This document shows positions 8,937 through 18,242 of a DNA stretch of 64,000 nt, in pieces. The notes below the pieces were generated by a model. The model did no database searches. It was given only the letters and a program-made list of their open reading frames with translations, and was not told where the DNA came from. Source of the DNA: Pedobacter sp. ok626 (GTDB lineage: Bacteria > Bacteroidota > Bacteroidia > Sphingobacteriales > Sphingobacteriaceae); assembly GCF_900100435.1 (NCBI RefSeq), contig NZ_FNEX01000007.1, positions 53,503-117,502 on the forward strand. Direction: 5' to 3'. Within the stretch, counting starts at the first letter, position 1. The number at the start of each line of letters is the position of its first letter. The position numbers and the translations under genes are program-made.

Positions 8937-10400
8937 TCAATTAAATTCCTTTATTTTAATGCTTCTGAAAGAGATTTTATCCCCATGATCCTGCAATAGA
9001 ATACGTCCCTTTTTTGCCAGTCCGAAATTTGGTAAATCCTTATACCTGCTTTCTTTAACCAAGCTAAGAAACTTAGTACCTCTCACATACTCCAATACCT
9101 TATACCCATTTAACCAATGCTCTATGCGTCCATCCGGATATGCTCTGATTATTGCATGGTTCCAATCTCCAATTTTCCTAATTTCAATCTTTTGAATCTG
9201 TCTTTTATCAGCTGGAATTATATCATCCAGCGATGCCAGACTGCGGTTCTTGTTTTTTCCCAAGACAGAATCGGGATAACGGCTATCGTCCAAAAGATCG
9301 TACGCTAACCCATTTGTTTTTCCACCAGTGTTATCAAGCTCCGAGAAAAAGTATTTAACACCGGTATTGGTGGCCTCATTCAATCTAAAATCAAATTTCA
9401 ACTCAAATGCAGTATACTCCTTTTCGGTTACGATACCTCCCCCAGAAGTCGATTCAGTACCTCTGGCACTACCTTCTCCGCTTAACGTTCCCGTTTTTAT
9501 GTCCCATCCTTTAGCAGGGAACTTAGTCTCGTGAACACCACGCCAACCTTCAGTAGTCTTTCCATCCCATAATAATTTATATCCATTTTTCATTTCCTGA
9601 GGAGATAAATCATTAGGAATATTGTTAAAAACGAATATATCATCTAAAGGAGAGGGCTTAAGGCCTTCGGTCTTGATCATTATATTTTTAAATCGAACCT
9701 TTTTATCAGGAAGAACGGCACTATTAACTCCATGAAGCTGCAGGGCAATAAATCCGGAGGCAGAAGTCGCATCTAGCACATGTGCTATCGGGACGCCATT
9801 GATCCATGTCCGGATAGTATTTCCTACACATTCGACACGGCATTTGTTCCACTGCTCTGCTTTAAAAGTGTTTCGCCCTTCAGGGTTATATCTTGAAGAA
9901 TAAAGCCAGCCTCTGCCGTTTTCTTCATAGATACCACCACTTGATGAACCTGGATCCTTTCCTGCAGGCGGGGCAATTTCAAACTGGTACCCATAAACAC
10001 GGCCATTTAGATAATCCTTAGAACTTTCACTACGAAGCTGAACACCTGAGTTTAAATTGTTTTCTGAATATATCTCAAATTCCAGGAAGAAGTCTCCATA
10101 AGACTTTTCAGTACACAAAAATGAATTTTGATTTTCCGTGGCAATCGTGGTTCCAACAATTTCCCCGTCTTTAACTTCAAAAGGAGCCTTACCGTTTAAT
10201 TGTCTCCAACCTTGCAGGTCTTTACCATTAAACAAGGGAACCCATCCGTCACCTAGCCTAGTGGTCGCTCTGAATTTATCTTTAATAAAGTTTTGGGGAT
10301 TTGCTGAATCCTTAGGCGACACATATAGCTTGTGCCGGGCAACTGCTGTTAAGGAAAAGAGGCATAAAAAGGTCAAGGCAATCTGTTGTGTACATTTCAT
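8937..10400 (-). CDS. Secreted tandem DUF1080 (3-keto-disaccharide hydrolase family) protein
   Basis: 487 residues with an N-terminal signal peptide (LFSLTAVA|R). Two concanavalin-like DUF1080 domains lie in tandem, about residues 52-245 and 265-487. Each opens with the family signature: WVPLFNGKDLQGWRQ in the first and YKLLWDGKTTEGWRG in the second, followed by GEIVGT and GTLSGEG. Some members cleave 3-keto-glycosides made by sugar oxidoreductases; many others are uncharacterised. It is the first gene of the operon running to 2638. A sugar dehydrogenase in the same operon makes an oxidation-then-cleavage route plausible, though this is inference. A 21-bp-spaced operator-like repeat lies 64 bp upstream. 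Confidence 0.87.
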   Translation of the reverse strand: MKCTQQIALTFLCLFSLTAVARHKLYVSPKDSANPQNFIKDKFRATTRLGDGWVPLFNGKDLQGWRQLNGKAPFEVKDGEIVGTTIATENQNSFLCTEKSYGDFFLEFEIYSENNLNSGVQLRSESSKDYLNGRVYGYQFEIAPPAGKDPGSSSGGIYEENGRGWLYSSRYNPEGRNTFKAEQWNKCRVECVGNTIRTWINGVPIAHVLDATSASGFIALQLHGVNSAVLPDKKVRFKNIMIKTEGLKPSPLDDIFVFNNIPNDLSPQEMKNGYKLLWDGKTTEGWRGVHETKFPAKGWDIKTGTLSGEGSARGTESTSGGGIVTEKEYTAFELKFDFRLNEATNTGVKYFFSELDNTGGKTNGLAYDLLDDSRYPDSVLGKNKNRSLASLDDIIPADKRQIQKIEIRKIGDWNHAIIRAYPDGRIEHWLNGYKVLEYVRGTKFLSLVKESRYKDLPNFGLAKKGRILLQDHGDKISFRSIKIKEFN

Positions 10401-10463
10401 TTTTATTTTAATTTGGTTAGCGTTGGTTAATGCTCCTAAGATAAATATGGTTTAAGTCAACAA

Positions 10464-10494
10464 ACTGTACCATAGTAACAATCTATTGTACTAT
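10464..10494. promoter_or_regulatory. Candidate operator 2 for the hybrid two-component regulator
   Basis: TGTACCAT (10466-10473) and TGTACTAT (10487-10494) are direct repeats exactly 21 bp apart, centred about 80 bp before the ATG at 10400. The left part, ACTGTACCATAGTAACAA, recurs with few changes upstream of 2352 and 15358. Confidence 0.6.
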
Positions 10495-10541
10495 CAGAAA
10501 AAACAAGCAAACAGCACTAAACAAGCAACACAAACCGAATA

Positions 10542-13500
10542 CTAAATATGAATCCGTTGCTGCTGTCTATACTCACTAGGGGAACATTTGTAGCGTTTTT
10601 TAAATTCCCTGAAAAAATAACTTTGATTATTAAACCCGGATCGATAAAATATTTCGGAAATTGTAAGCTGTGTATTTTGCAATAACAGCACTGTTCGCTG
10701 CAAACGGATATGCTTAATAAATTCCGGAGGCGTCATATTAGAAAGAGATTTAAGTTTGCGATACAACTGCATTCTACTCAACGCAAGTTTCGACTCCAGA
10801 TAAGTTGCATCCAGATTAATATCTTCAATATTACTTTCAATAATCTCTACCAGCTGATTCAAAAACTGCTTATCTGCATCAACCAGGTTTTTCTCTCCCA
10901 AACTTATTACAGCTCCATCTTTCTTAAAAATATCATGCAGACGCTCCCTGTATTCCAATAGTTTCTTTACCCTGACCAGCAAATGCATTGTATCAAAAGG
11001 TTTAGGGATGTAAGCATCTGCACCAGCATCATAACCTTCTGTTTTCTGTTCCATGGCAGTCCTTGCAGACAACAGAATAAAAGGGATGTGACAAGTGTCT
11101 GGTGAGTTCTTCACTTTAGCGCAAAACTCAAGTCCGTCGATATCAGGCATCATCACATCACTTATAATCAGGTTTGGACTTACAAACTTCAATAATTCAA
11201 TCGCCGCTCTGCCATTCTCTGCCTCATAGAGGATGTAATTTTCCTCGAGTACATCCTTAAGTAAATAACGGATTGCCGATTCATCTTCAACAATCAATAT
11301 AGTTTTTTTCTCTACCTGTCCCAACTCCTCCATCAAGGATCTCTTGTTATTCTCCTTTGTACTCAATTTCGTTTCACTATCCGTATTCGCAGTAATTGCC
11401 CTCAAAAGGTATGATGCCGTATGAGTTGATGGCTCTGCACCATCCTCGTGATCTGTCCTAGTAGATAAAGCAAGTATGGTGGTAAAACATATCCAACTAT
11501 GATCATTAACAACTTGAATGTCTCCCTTAAGCAAGTGAACCAACTGGCGGGTAAAAGCCAGGCCTATACCATTACTATAATGATCTGACTGGCCACCATC
11601 GACCACAAAAAACTGATCAAATATTTTACTTAACTGGAGTTCAGAAAGCTGGCAGCCTGAATTTTTAATTTCTATTACCAGCTGGTCCACTGCTGAGTTC
11701 CTGGTTACAGAAAATATAATCTTTTGATCAGGATCAGAATGCTTGAATGCGTTGGACAATAGATTAAAAATAACTTTTTCCAGCTTGTCCCTATCCATCC
11801 ACCCAACAATTCCAGCTTCAACCTCTATAGCATACTCCAAATTCTTATCATCGCATAAAGACACAAATAATTCACCAATACTTACCAATAAACCAGATAT
11901 ATCGAAGTAACTGTCCTTACTTTCCAGATGTCCGGCTTCTGCTTTTCTGAAATCCAATAACTGGTTAACGAGGTAAGTTAATCTGGAAGATTGCTGATGC
12001 ACGATAGATAAAAAATTATGCTCTTTAGGATGATCAACCAGATGGCTGCTGCGATAAATGACACGCTCAATAGAGCCATTAATTAATGTGAGTGGCGTTT
12101 GCAGTTCATGCGTAATATTCGTAAAAAAGTCAAGCTGTTCCTGATGGATGTTTTTATCTTTCAAGCGCAGCAATCGTTCTGTTTCAAATGCATTCTTCTG
12201 CTTCGTCTGCTTCTTCATATATTTAAAAACAAGCACAACACTGACAGATACCAACATAATGTAACTTGTTATTGCCCACCATGTTTTCCATGGTGGTGGT
12301 AAAACATTAATTTTAAGCACAGCAGGTTTTTCATTCCATACGCCCATGTTATTTCCCGCTTTAACCTTAAAATAATAAGTCCCTGGGTCTAAATTAGTAT
12401 ACGTTACACTTCGTTCATTTGCCTTAACATAAATCCAATCCTTATCAAAGCCTTCCATTTTATAGGCATAAGTCATATTTGCGGGATCCGAAAAATGAAG
12501 CCCTGTAAAACCAAGTGTAAAGACATTGTTTTTATGACTAAGGGACAACTCTTTGGTTCGGGCAACAGTCTCTTTTAAAATCACATCGCCATTAACCACA
12601 CTATCAATCCCAACTTCATGATTAAATATTTTCAGTTCCGAAATCAATACCTCAGGTACAATCGATCTTCTTGAAACCATATCGGGGTCAAATATGAGTA
12701 AGCCATCGGAAGTACCAAAAAGCAACTGATGCTCATTATACTTAAAGGCAGAACTACTACTAAAACTAAGCATTGGCAAATAATGCTCAAATTTTTCCTT
12801 TTCCATGTCGAACCTCATCAACCCTTTAAGTGAGCTGATCCACAGGATTTTTCCTTTCTCTGGTAAAATACCATTTACAGCTTTATCAGATAATCCATCG
12901 CTCTCCAGATAGTTCTTTATCTTGTATTGATAAACCCCATCCTTTTGTCCCGAAATGCTCAGTTTACTTAGTCCGGATTCCGATCCCGCCCAGATCACAT
13001 TCTGTGGGTGTTCGACTATAGAATAGATGATATTTCCCGTCACCTGCTTTCCTGAGGCATCCGGTAGTACCCTTATAAACCTACCTGTTTCAGGATTAAA
13101 TAAGTTAAGGCCCAAACTCTCAAAACCTACCCATATCATTCCCTTATGGTCTTCATATAGTGACCGCACAAATGCGGAACTGAAACTACCGGGATCCTTT
13201 TGATTATGCTGATAAGTAACGGTAGAGCCATCTGGCTTAATCTGTAAAAGCCCATCATTTTTACCCAGCCATAAGTTTCCTTTCGAGTCTTTCAAAAATG
13301 CAAAAACGGCACCGCCAGCCAGAATCATTTTCGAAAGTGCGGGATTCTGTTGGTTCAGCAAAGAAGCTCCGCCCAAAGTCCCTGTATAAACATGTTCTGA
13401 CGCATCTATAAAAAGTGATCGGTGTGCATTAAATGAAGAAAATGCAGATGGCATCCTATAACTCAGGGTTGTATTTCGTAAAAGATTATAAGAATACAGT

Positions 13501-14660
13501 GCATTTTTTGCTGTTCCGATCCAGATATTCTGACCATCCCGCGTAAAAACACTACGTACTTCATCTTCGGCACTACGATTCTGAAAAGTAAAATACTGAA
13601 AGGGTAACATCTGCAGATTCAACTTGTTCAATCCCATTTCTGTACCACACCAAAGGTTATTTGTCCGATCAATAAACACCTGATAAACCGTATTATGGCT
13701 CAAACTTTGATTATTCAATGGATTATTTTTGTACAACTTAAAGCGAGCCGCAGTTGTACCAGGCTTCTCGATACTTGCCAAGCCACCATCAGTTGCCAGC
13801 CATAAATCCCCATTGGAAGTCTTACAAAGATCAAATACCTCGGTATTTGAAAGATTTTTTTTATTCCCTAAAAAAAAATTCAAATCATCAAACTGCTCAT
13901 ATTTTCCAGCCCTGGCGTTATAACTAAGTCTGATAAGGCCCTGGGCGGCCGTAGCAACGTAAAGGTCACCATTATTTTCGAGCATAGACCAGAAATAGTT
14001 CCCATAAGAATCTGGCTTTACTTTAAGTTCGTAAAAACTGGAGATATCAGTTCGAGTATTGTAACGTACAACCCCCGCCGCCGTCCCAATCCAAATATGA
14101 TCATCTACAGATTTAATAATTTTATTGATATACGTATTAAAAGGAAACTGACTAAATTTCTCAAATTTTCCTGTTGCAGGATTAAATCTGGCCAGACCAT
14201 CTTGAGTGCCAACCCATAACTTTCCTGAAGGGTCGAAATGCAGCGCTGTAATTTTATTAGAAAACAGCGATTTACTGTCGTTAGGTATGGACTTAAAACT
14301 GGTAAACTTTTCTTTTTTAGTGTCAAAAAAATTCAAGCCATTTAAAGTCCCTATCCATATATTCTGATTACTGTCCTCACAGATTGCAAAAGTCCAATTA
14401 CCTGAAATACCAGACGTGTTATTTTTATGATAGTATTTTTTAAAGTCATAACCGTCGTACCTTGCCACTCCGTTCATGGTACCCACCCACAGATGGCCTC
14501 TGCTATCCTGAAACAAAGATCTGACTCTATTGTCTGGCAATCCATCACGGCTTAAAAACCTATTGAACAACAACTCCGGCACGACATGGGTTGTGGCATC
14601 CTGCCGACCATATGAAGAAAAGGAAAGCAGGAAAAACACGATAAACAAAGTGGCTCTCAT
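10542..14660 (-). CDS. Hybrid two-component system regulator (HTCS): sensor, kinase, receiver and AraC output
   Basis: 1372 residues, the classic one-protein PUL regulator of Bacteroidota. In order: signal peptide; two seven-bladed Reg_prop propellers (repeats such as LWVGTMNGVARYDG, IWIGTLNGLNFFD) to about residue 690; Y_Y_Y domain (YAYKMEGFDKDWIYV); one membrane helix near 795-815; HisKA with phospho-acceptor His851 in THELQTPLTLI; HATPase (N box NLLSNAFKHS, G2 GIGLAFTRQL); receiver with Asp1168 in ISDVMMPDIDG; and a C-terminal AraC helix-turn-helix (ISEIFYRSGFNNQSYFFREFKK). The periplasmic propeller senses an oligosaccharide and the AraC part activates the PUL. The G1 region reads NSGCQLSE rather than the usual DxGxGI. 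It lies 2 bp behind a GDSL esterase gene, so the two are co-transcribed. Confidence 0.97.
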   Translation of the reverse strand: MRATLFIVFFLLSFSSYGRQDATTHVVPELLFNRFLSRDGLPDNRVRSLFQDSRGHLWVGTMNGVARYDGYDFKKYYHKNNTSGISGNWTFAICEDSNQNIWIGTLNGLNFFDTKKEKFTSFKSIPNDSKSLFSNKITALHFDPSGKLWVGTQDGLARFNPATGKFEKFSQFPFNTYINKIIKSVDDHIWIGTAAGVVRYNTRTDISSFYELKVKPDSYGNYFWSMLENNGDLYVATAAQGLIRLSYNARAGKYEQFDDLNFFLGNKKNLSNTEVFDLCKTSNGDLWLATDGGLASIEKPGTTAARFKLYKNNPLNNQSLSHNTVYQVFIDRTNNLWCGTEMGLNKLNLQMLPFQYFTFQNRSAEDEVRSVFTRDGQNIWIGTAKNALYSYNLLRNTTLSYRMPSAFSSFNAHRSLFIDASEHVYTGTLGGASLLNQQNPALSKMILAGGAVFAFLKDSKGNLWLGKNDGLLQIKPDGSTVTYQHNQKDPGSFSSAFVRSLYEDHKGMIWVGFESLGLNLFNPETGRFIRVLPDASGKQVTGNIIYSIVEHPQNVIWAGSESGLSKLSISGQKDGVYQYKIKNYLESDGLSDKAVNGILPEKGKILWISSLKGLMRFDMEKEKFEHYLPMLSFSSSSAFKYNEHQLLFGTSDGLLIFDPDMVSRRSIVPEVLISELKIFNHEVGIDSVVNGDVILKETVARTKELSLSHKNNVFTLGFTGLHFSDPANMTYAYKMEGFDKDWIYVKANERSVTYTNLDPGTYYFKVKAGNNMGVWNEKPAVLKINVLPPPWKTWWAITSYIMLVSVSVVLVFKYMKKQTKQKNAFETERLLRLKDKNIHQEQLDFFTNITHELQTPLTLINGSIERVIYRSSHLVDHPKEHNFLSIVHQQSSRLTYLVNQLLDFRKAEAGHLESKDSYFDISGLLVSIGELFVSLCDDKNLEYAIEVEAGIVGWMDRDKLEKVIFNLLSNAFKHSDPDQKIIFSVTRNSAVDQLVIEIKNSGCQLSELQLSKIFDQFFVVDGGQSDHYSNGIGLAFTRQLVHLLKGDIQVVNDHSWICFTTILALSTRTDHEDGAEPSTHTASYLLRAITANTDSETKLSTKENNKRSLMEELGQVEKKTILIVEDESAIRYLLKDVLEENYILYEAENGRAAIELLKFVSPNLIISDVMMPDIDGLEFCAKVKNSPDTCHIPFILLSARTAMEQKTEGYDAGADAYIPKPFDTMHLLVRVKKLLEYRERLHDIFKKDGAVISLGEKNLVDADKQFLNQLVEIIESNIEDINLDATYLESKLALSRMQLYRKLKSLSNMTPPEFIKHIRLQRTVLLLQNTQLTISEIFYRSGFNNQSYFFREFKKRYKCSPSEYRQQQRIHI

Positions 14661-14662
14661 TT

Positions 14663-15358
14663 TTACTTCAGATAGCCTCCAATTTTAAGCAGACTGGCCC
14701 ACAATTCATATCCCTCAGCGATGAGATGAAGGCCATCTTTTGTAAGGTTAGCTTTTAAATGCTGGTTTTCATCAACAAAATTGGGATATAGATCAATAAT
14801 TGTCACCTTCTTAGTTGCTAGTTTTCTGATCTGCTCATTCAACCACAATATGTGTTCATCTTTACCGTAATGATTTTTAAATTTTGCGAAACTACTGTTC
14901 ACAGGCAATAGGGTATAAAAGTAAATTTTCGTGCGCTTGGAGCCCTTTCTGATTCTACTGATCATACTTTTATAGTTTCTAAGTATTATCGTATCCGGAA
15001 TATTCACGGAGATATCATTAATTCCGATCAGAATAAAAACCTTGGCAGGTTTACGATTAATTACTTCGTCCAGTCTTTCCAGGACACCAAAGGTAATGTC
15101 ACCTGAAATCCCTCTGTTCCTTGCATTAGGGAGATCTAATAATTTACTCCAGTTGGTACCGGCAGTAATGCTATTGCCGAGAAATATAAAATCTTTTTTG
15201 GATTTAGGTTCGGCACTGAACTTAGCAACCAGTTCTTTATACTTACTGGTGCGTTGGGTACTGTCCCATTTTACTGTCTGCGCAAATGAACTGCTAACGC
15301 TTAGCAGTGTGATTAATGAGATTGTGGCCAGGGCCCTAATAAACTGTTTCATTGACAT
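14663..15358 (-). CDS. Secreted GDSL/SGNH-family lipase or acylhydrolase
   Basis: 231 residues with a signal peptide (cleavage near VSSSFA|Q). SGNH blocks: IFLGNSIT with the nucleophile Ser, NRGISGDIT (block II Gly), ILIGINDIS (block III Asn), and KDGLHL with Asp and His. Length matches single-domain GDSL esterases such as platelet-activating-factor acetylhydrolase-like enzymes. The ATGs at 15358 and 15352 are both possible. The stop is followed within 2 bp by the hybrid regulator gene, suggesting translational coupling and that esterase and sensor are made together. Deacylation of the polysaccharide used by this locus is inferred. Confidence 0.9.
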   Translation of the reverse strand: MSMKQFIRALATISLITLLSVSSSFAQTVKWDSTQRTSKYKELVAKFSAEPKSKKDFIFLGNSITAGTNWSKLLDLPNARNRGISGDITFGVLERLDEVINRKPAKVFILIGINDISVNIPDTIILRNYKSMISRIRKGSKRTKIYFYTLLPVNSSFAKFKNHYGKDEHILWLNEQIRKLATKKVTIIDLYPNFVDENQHLKANLTKDGLHLIAEGYELWASLLKIGGYLK

Positions 15359-15494
15359 GTTATTTTAATACGTGCTAAATCTTTTCTCTGTTCCAGGTAA
15401 ATATGATAAAGAGAACAAAAGCAGGAAAAACAATTATAAGCTTTATGAACTTAATTAATCATACAGAATATCAAATACCCGACGTTTACATCAT

Positions 15495-15523
15495 TAAGTG
15501 CATAACTTTGTTAAAATAGTACA
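15495..15523. promoter_or_regulatory. Candidate operator 3 for the hybrid two-component regulator
   Basis: On the minus strand TGTACTAT (15523-15516) and TGCACTTA (15502-15495) are repeats 21 bp apart. The extended stretch AGTGTACTATTTTAACAA matches 14 of 18 positions of the element at 10464. It lies about 140 bp before the GDSL-HTCS operon, suggesting autoregulation. Its orientation is opposite to sites 1 and 2, which weakens the case slightly. Confidence 0.42.
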
Positions 15524-15562
15524 CTTCTTCGAATAACTCGATAAAATGGAACAGGATGGGGA

Positions 15563-15802
15563 TTGGAACCAAATATGAATGGTGCACTGAATGGAACAAG
15601 ATTCTCTTATACAAACCGCAACACAGTTTATAACCTGGAACTGGAAGTTAACGACTACTTAATAAGCACAAATGATCTTTCAACAAAAAGCAAAGAAAGC
15701 TTTGGCGCTAATAAAATTGGCAATATAATTACCTCTTATTCCAACAACGAAAAAGCCATGACACTTCAGATTGAGACAGCTACTAGTCCAGTATTAAAAT
15801 GA
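15563..15802 (+). pseudogene. Possible gene remnant or small hypothetical ORF
   Basis: A 79-codon frame with only a TTG start (ATG inside at 15575) and no ribosome-binding site. The in-frame stretch before it is open back to a stop at 15542. The translation (VYNLELEVNDYLISTND, IITSYSNNEKAMTLQIE) is not low-complexity and reads like part of a larger beta-rich protein. I do not recognise the family. It lies alone between two PULs, opposite in strand to both neighbours, so a decayed fragment is as likely as a gene. Confidence 0.25.
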
Positions 15803-15904
15803 AAGTTAGTTAATAGAAAACCGAGACCAGATTACAATCAAGGGAAGTAACCTGGTAAAGGCTATCAACTATCCATAAATAGTGTGGTTAAGAATTTAAA
15901 ATCA

Positions 15905-15935
15905 AAAAATGGTGGTAGCTTTTCAAGCTAACACC
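15905..15935 (-). terminator. Intrinsic terminator of the GH92 gene
   Basis: GGTGGTAGCTT (15911-15921), TTC loop, AAGCTAACACC (15925-15935): an 11-bp stem with one mismatch. On the minus strand it is followed by ATTTTTT (15911-15905). It lies 46 bp after the GH92 stop codon at 15981. Confidence 0.75.
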
Positions 15936-15980
15936 TTTGCAATCGGCCACTCAATTTCTTGGTAAAAAGTCATAAACATC

Positions 15981-18056
15981 CTATTCTCCGTTTTCAATAT
16001 CAGACACCCACAAATTCCCAGCTCCAAAGTTAGCTTCATGAGATTTTGAAGCTCTTATTATTAAAGATCCCCCTTTTTGAATCTCATCATGCGTCAACCA
16101 GGCTCTGTCTAAAGCTTTACCATTTAATGAAACACCTTCGATATAAATATTTTGGTCACCAAAATTTTCGACTTTGATCTTCAAAGGGTTCGCGCCGGAT
16201 TTGATGACGACAGATTCGAAAAGCGGCACATTAAGATAATACACCGGCCAACCCACACAAGCTGGCTGAATACCCATAGCTGAAAGTACAAACCATCCTG
16301 ACATTGCACCTGCATCGTCATCCATTGTACGGATGTAAGCTTTAGACTCGTTTTTATAGATACGGTCAATAAAAGAACCTATCCCTCTACTGTTGTCATT
16401 AAAATAGTGCTGGATTACAGTGTCTACAGCCAGTTGATGCACCAGCTTCTGATATTTCCATGGTTTTGTTGTTGCCTGATAAAGCTCCTGTGTTTGCAAA
16501 TCAGGTTCATTGGCTTTATTAAAATAGTCGTTATCAAAGAAATCGTCAAGTTGGGTTGTGAAATTTTGTTGCCCACCAGTAAGTTCAACCAAACCCTTTA
16601 AATCGAAAGGCACAGCCCATCTGTATTGTCTAATCGTTCCCTGGTATAAACTACGTGCTCCCATTCGGTCAACATCCTTTGCTGATAGGTCCTTAAAATC
16701 TTTTAACCAATACTTTTTATATTCCAATGCGCGTGCTTTATATTTTTCACTCCGCGCATCATCACCAAATTTCTTGAACAATCCTGATAAAGCCCACATA
16801 TCATAAGAAGCTTCGAGTGACTTATCTGGTTTACTAAAGTCCAAACGATTTGCTTCTGCAAGAACAGAATCTTTAATAGCAGGAAAATCAATCTTATAGC
16901 CTTTCCTTACTGCATCGAGTAAAACAACCATTGAATGCTCCGTTCTGACTGTATTGGAAGGTTCTGTTGGACCTGCAAAATCTTTTTTTCCATAAGGATA
17001 AAGATTGGCAACAGAACCCACTATATCTCCATAAGTTTTGGGATACAATACAGAAAGCAGTGGAAGCTGACTTTTATAATTGTCCCATATTGCCCATCCA
17101 TGATACCGTGTGCTATCTGATCTACGCAAACTTCCATCTACTGCTCTGTAAGCGCCATCAGCTTCCGAAATATTATAGGGTGATTGTATAACGCGATAAA
17201 GAAGTGAATAGAAGAGCTTCATACGCGCTGCATCACCTTTTACTTCCACTTTACTTAACAGGTCATCCCATGCTACTGCACTTTTTTGCTTTGCAGATGC
17301 GAAGGTATCTTTTGTATTTGCCGACTTAACGGCATAAGACGTATCTACGGCTGATATGCCTACACTGACCTCAATATCCTTTGCCTCGCTCGATGGCACA
17401 GCTACAAGAACATGCCCCCCTTGATCTTTCCATACTACAGATTGATCAAACTTTAATTGATAATAAACCTTATAGGTACCGGCACGACAGGTAGTTTTTG
17501 CCTCAATCCAACCAATAATGGCATTTCCTTCTATCACATGCGATTCGTCTACAAATGCATTGTTAAATGTATGACCAAGATCAATCAAGAAACCTTTTTT
17601 ACCGACTGGCATGCGGTACTGATGCAATCCTTTCTGTTTAGTCACCACAAAGCTTGCCCTAATTCCATTGGTAAATCCTATCTGATAAAACCCTGGGCTA
17701 GCTTGCTCAGATGATTTGATTAAAGGTTTATTATCGTCATTATCTCCCAAAAAAGGCTTTACAAATAAAATCCCCCCACTCCCCTGACAGCCCACCCCCT
17801 CAAACCTACTGTGGGTAAAGCCAACAACTTCTTTTGCCAGATGTTCATAGCCAGTATGTGTAGTGGGATAGGTCTGAGGAGCAATGCTAATTTCACTATG
17901 TGGATAGGAAGCAGCGGGAGACATCTGCCCATGGTCGCCTGAAGACCCAAGAAATACATTTACCAATTTGCCTTTGCTGTTGTATTTAGTTTGGGAAAAT
18001 CCTGCATTAACAAATATCAATAGCAGCCCCATTAAAAAAAAAGAAGTAATCTTCAT
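15981..18056 (-). CDS. GH92 family glycoside hydrolase (alpha-mannosidase family)
   Basis: 691 residues from the ATG at 18056 (MKITSFFLMGLLLIFV), which starts a clean signal peptide; the frame extends further upstream but without a credible signal. Family 92 features include SPHSEISIAP-like N-terminal text (AASYPHSEISIAPQ), VGFTHSRFEGVGCQG, the WAIWDNYKSQLPL helix region, ANEPDLQ with the presumed acid Glu, and the C-terminal DDDAGAMSGWFVLSAMGIQP with the metal/base-type Asp residues. GH92 enzymes are calcium-dependent inverting exo-alpha-mannosidases; linkage specificity cannot be read here. The C-terminal motif is somewhat divergent from the usual DDCGQMSAW form. It is a single-gene unit with its own terminator, and lies in the PUL with a second GH92, a GH2 and a susCD pair. 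Confidence 0.92.
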   Translation of the reverse strand: MKITSFFLMGLLLIFVNAGFSQTKYNSKGKLVNVFLGSSGDHGQMSPAASYPHSEISIAPQTYPTTHTGYEHLAKEVVGFTHSRFEGVGCQGSGGILFVKPFLGDNDDNKPLIKSSEQASPGFYQIGFTNGIRASFVVTKQKGLHQYRMPVGKKGFLIDLGHTFNNAFVDESHVIEGNAIIGWIEAKTTCRAGTYKVYYQLKFDQSVVWKDQGGHVLVAVPSSEAKDIEVSVGISAVDTSYAVKSANTKDTFASAKQKSAVAWDDLLSKVEVKGDAARMKLFYSLLYRVIQSPYNISEADGAYRAVDGSLRRSDSTRYHGWAIWDNYKSQLPLLSVLYPKTYGDIVGSVANLYPYGKKDFAGPTEPSNTVRTEHSMVVLLDAVRKGYKIDFPAIKDSVLAEANRLDFSKPDKSLEASYDMWALSGLFKKFGDDARSEKYKARALEYKKYWLKDFKDLSAKDVDRMGARSLYQGTIRQYRWAVPFDLKGLVELTGGQQNFTTQLDDFFDNDYFNKANEPDLQTQELYQATTKPWKYQKLVHQLAVDTVIQHYFNDNSRGIGSFIDRIYKNESKAYIRTMDDDAGAMSGWFVLSAMGIQPACVGWPVYYLNVPLFESVVIKSGANPLKIKVENFGDQNIYIEGVSLNGKALDRAWLTHDEIQKGGSLIIRASKSHEANFGAGNLWVSDIENGE

Positions 18057-18144
18057 AATATGCGTGTTTTGTTTTTGCGTATTCATTCTATTGAAAACAA
18101 AAACCAATAATAGAAATATAATTAATAACGTTTATCTGTTAATT

Positions 18145-18162
18145 AGAGATTAAATAATCTCT
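18145..18162. repeat. Perfect short inverted repeat upstream of the GH92 gene
   Basis: AGAGATT, AAAT loop, AATCTCT. It lies about 90 bp before the GH92 start (18056) and 80 bp after the phospholipase stop (18243). No T-run follows on the minus strand, so an operator is as likely as a weak terminator. Confidence 0.3.
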
Positions 18163-18242
18163 CTGGGTTTCGTACAAGGTTTATATTATATAAATCTTAA
18201 GAAATTCATAACTGCGCTTACCCTTGATCTGGACAGAAGACC

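Noticed and set aside
18145..18162. The AGAGATT/AATCTCT repeat as a terminator of the phospholipase gene
   Set aside because: No T-run follows on the minus strand and the stem is only 7 bp of A/T-rich sequence; kept as an unassigned repeat.
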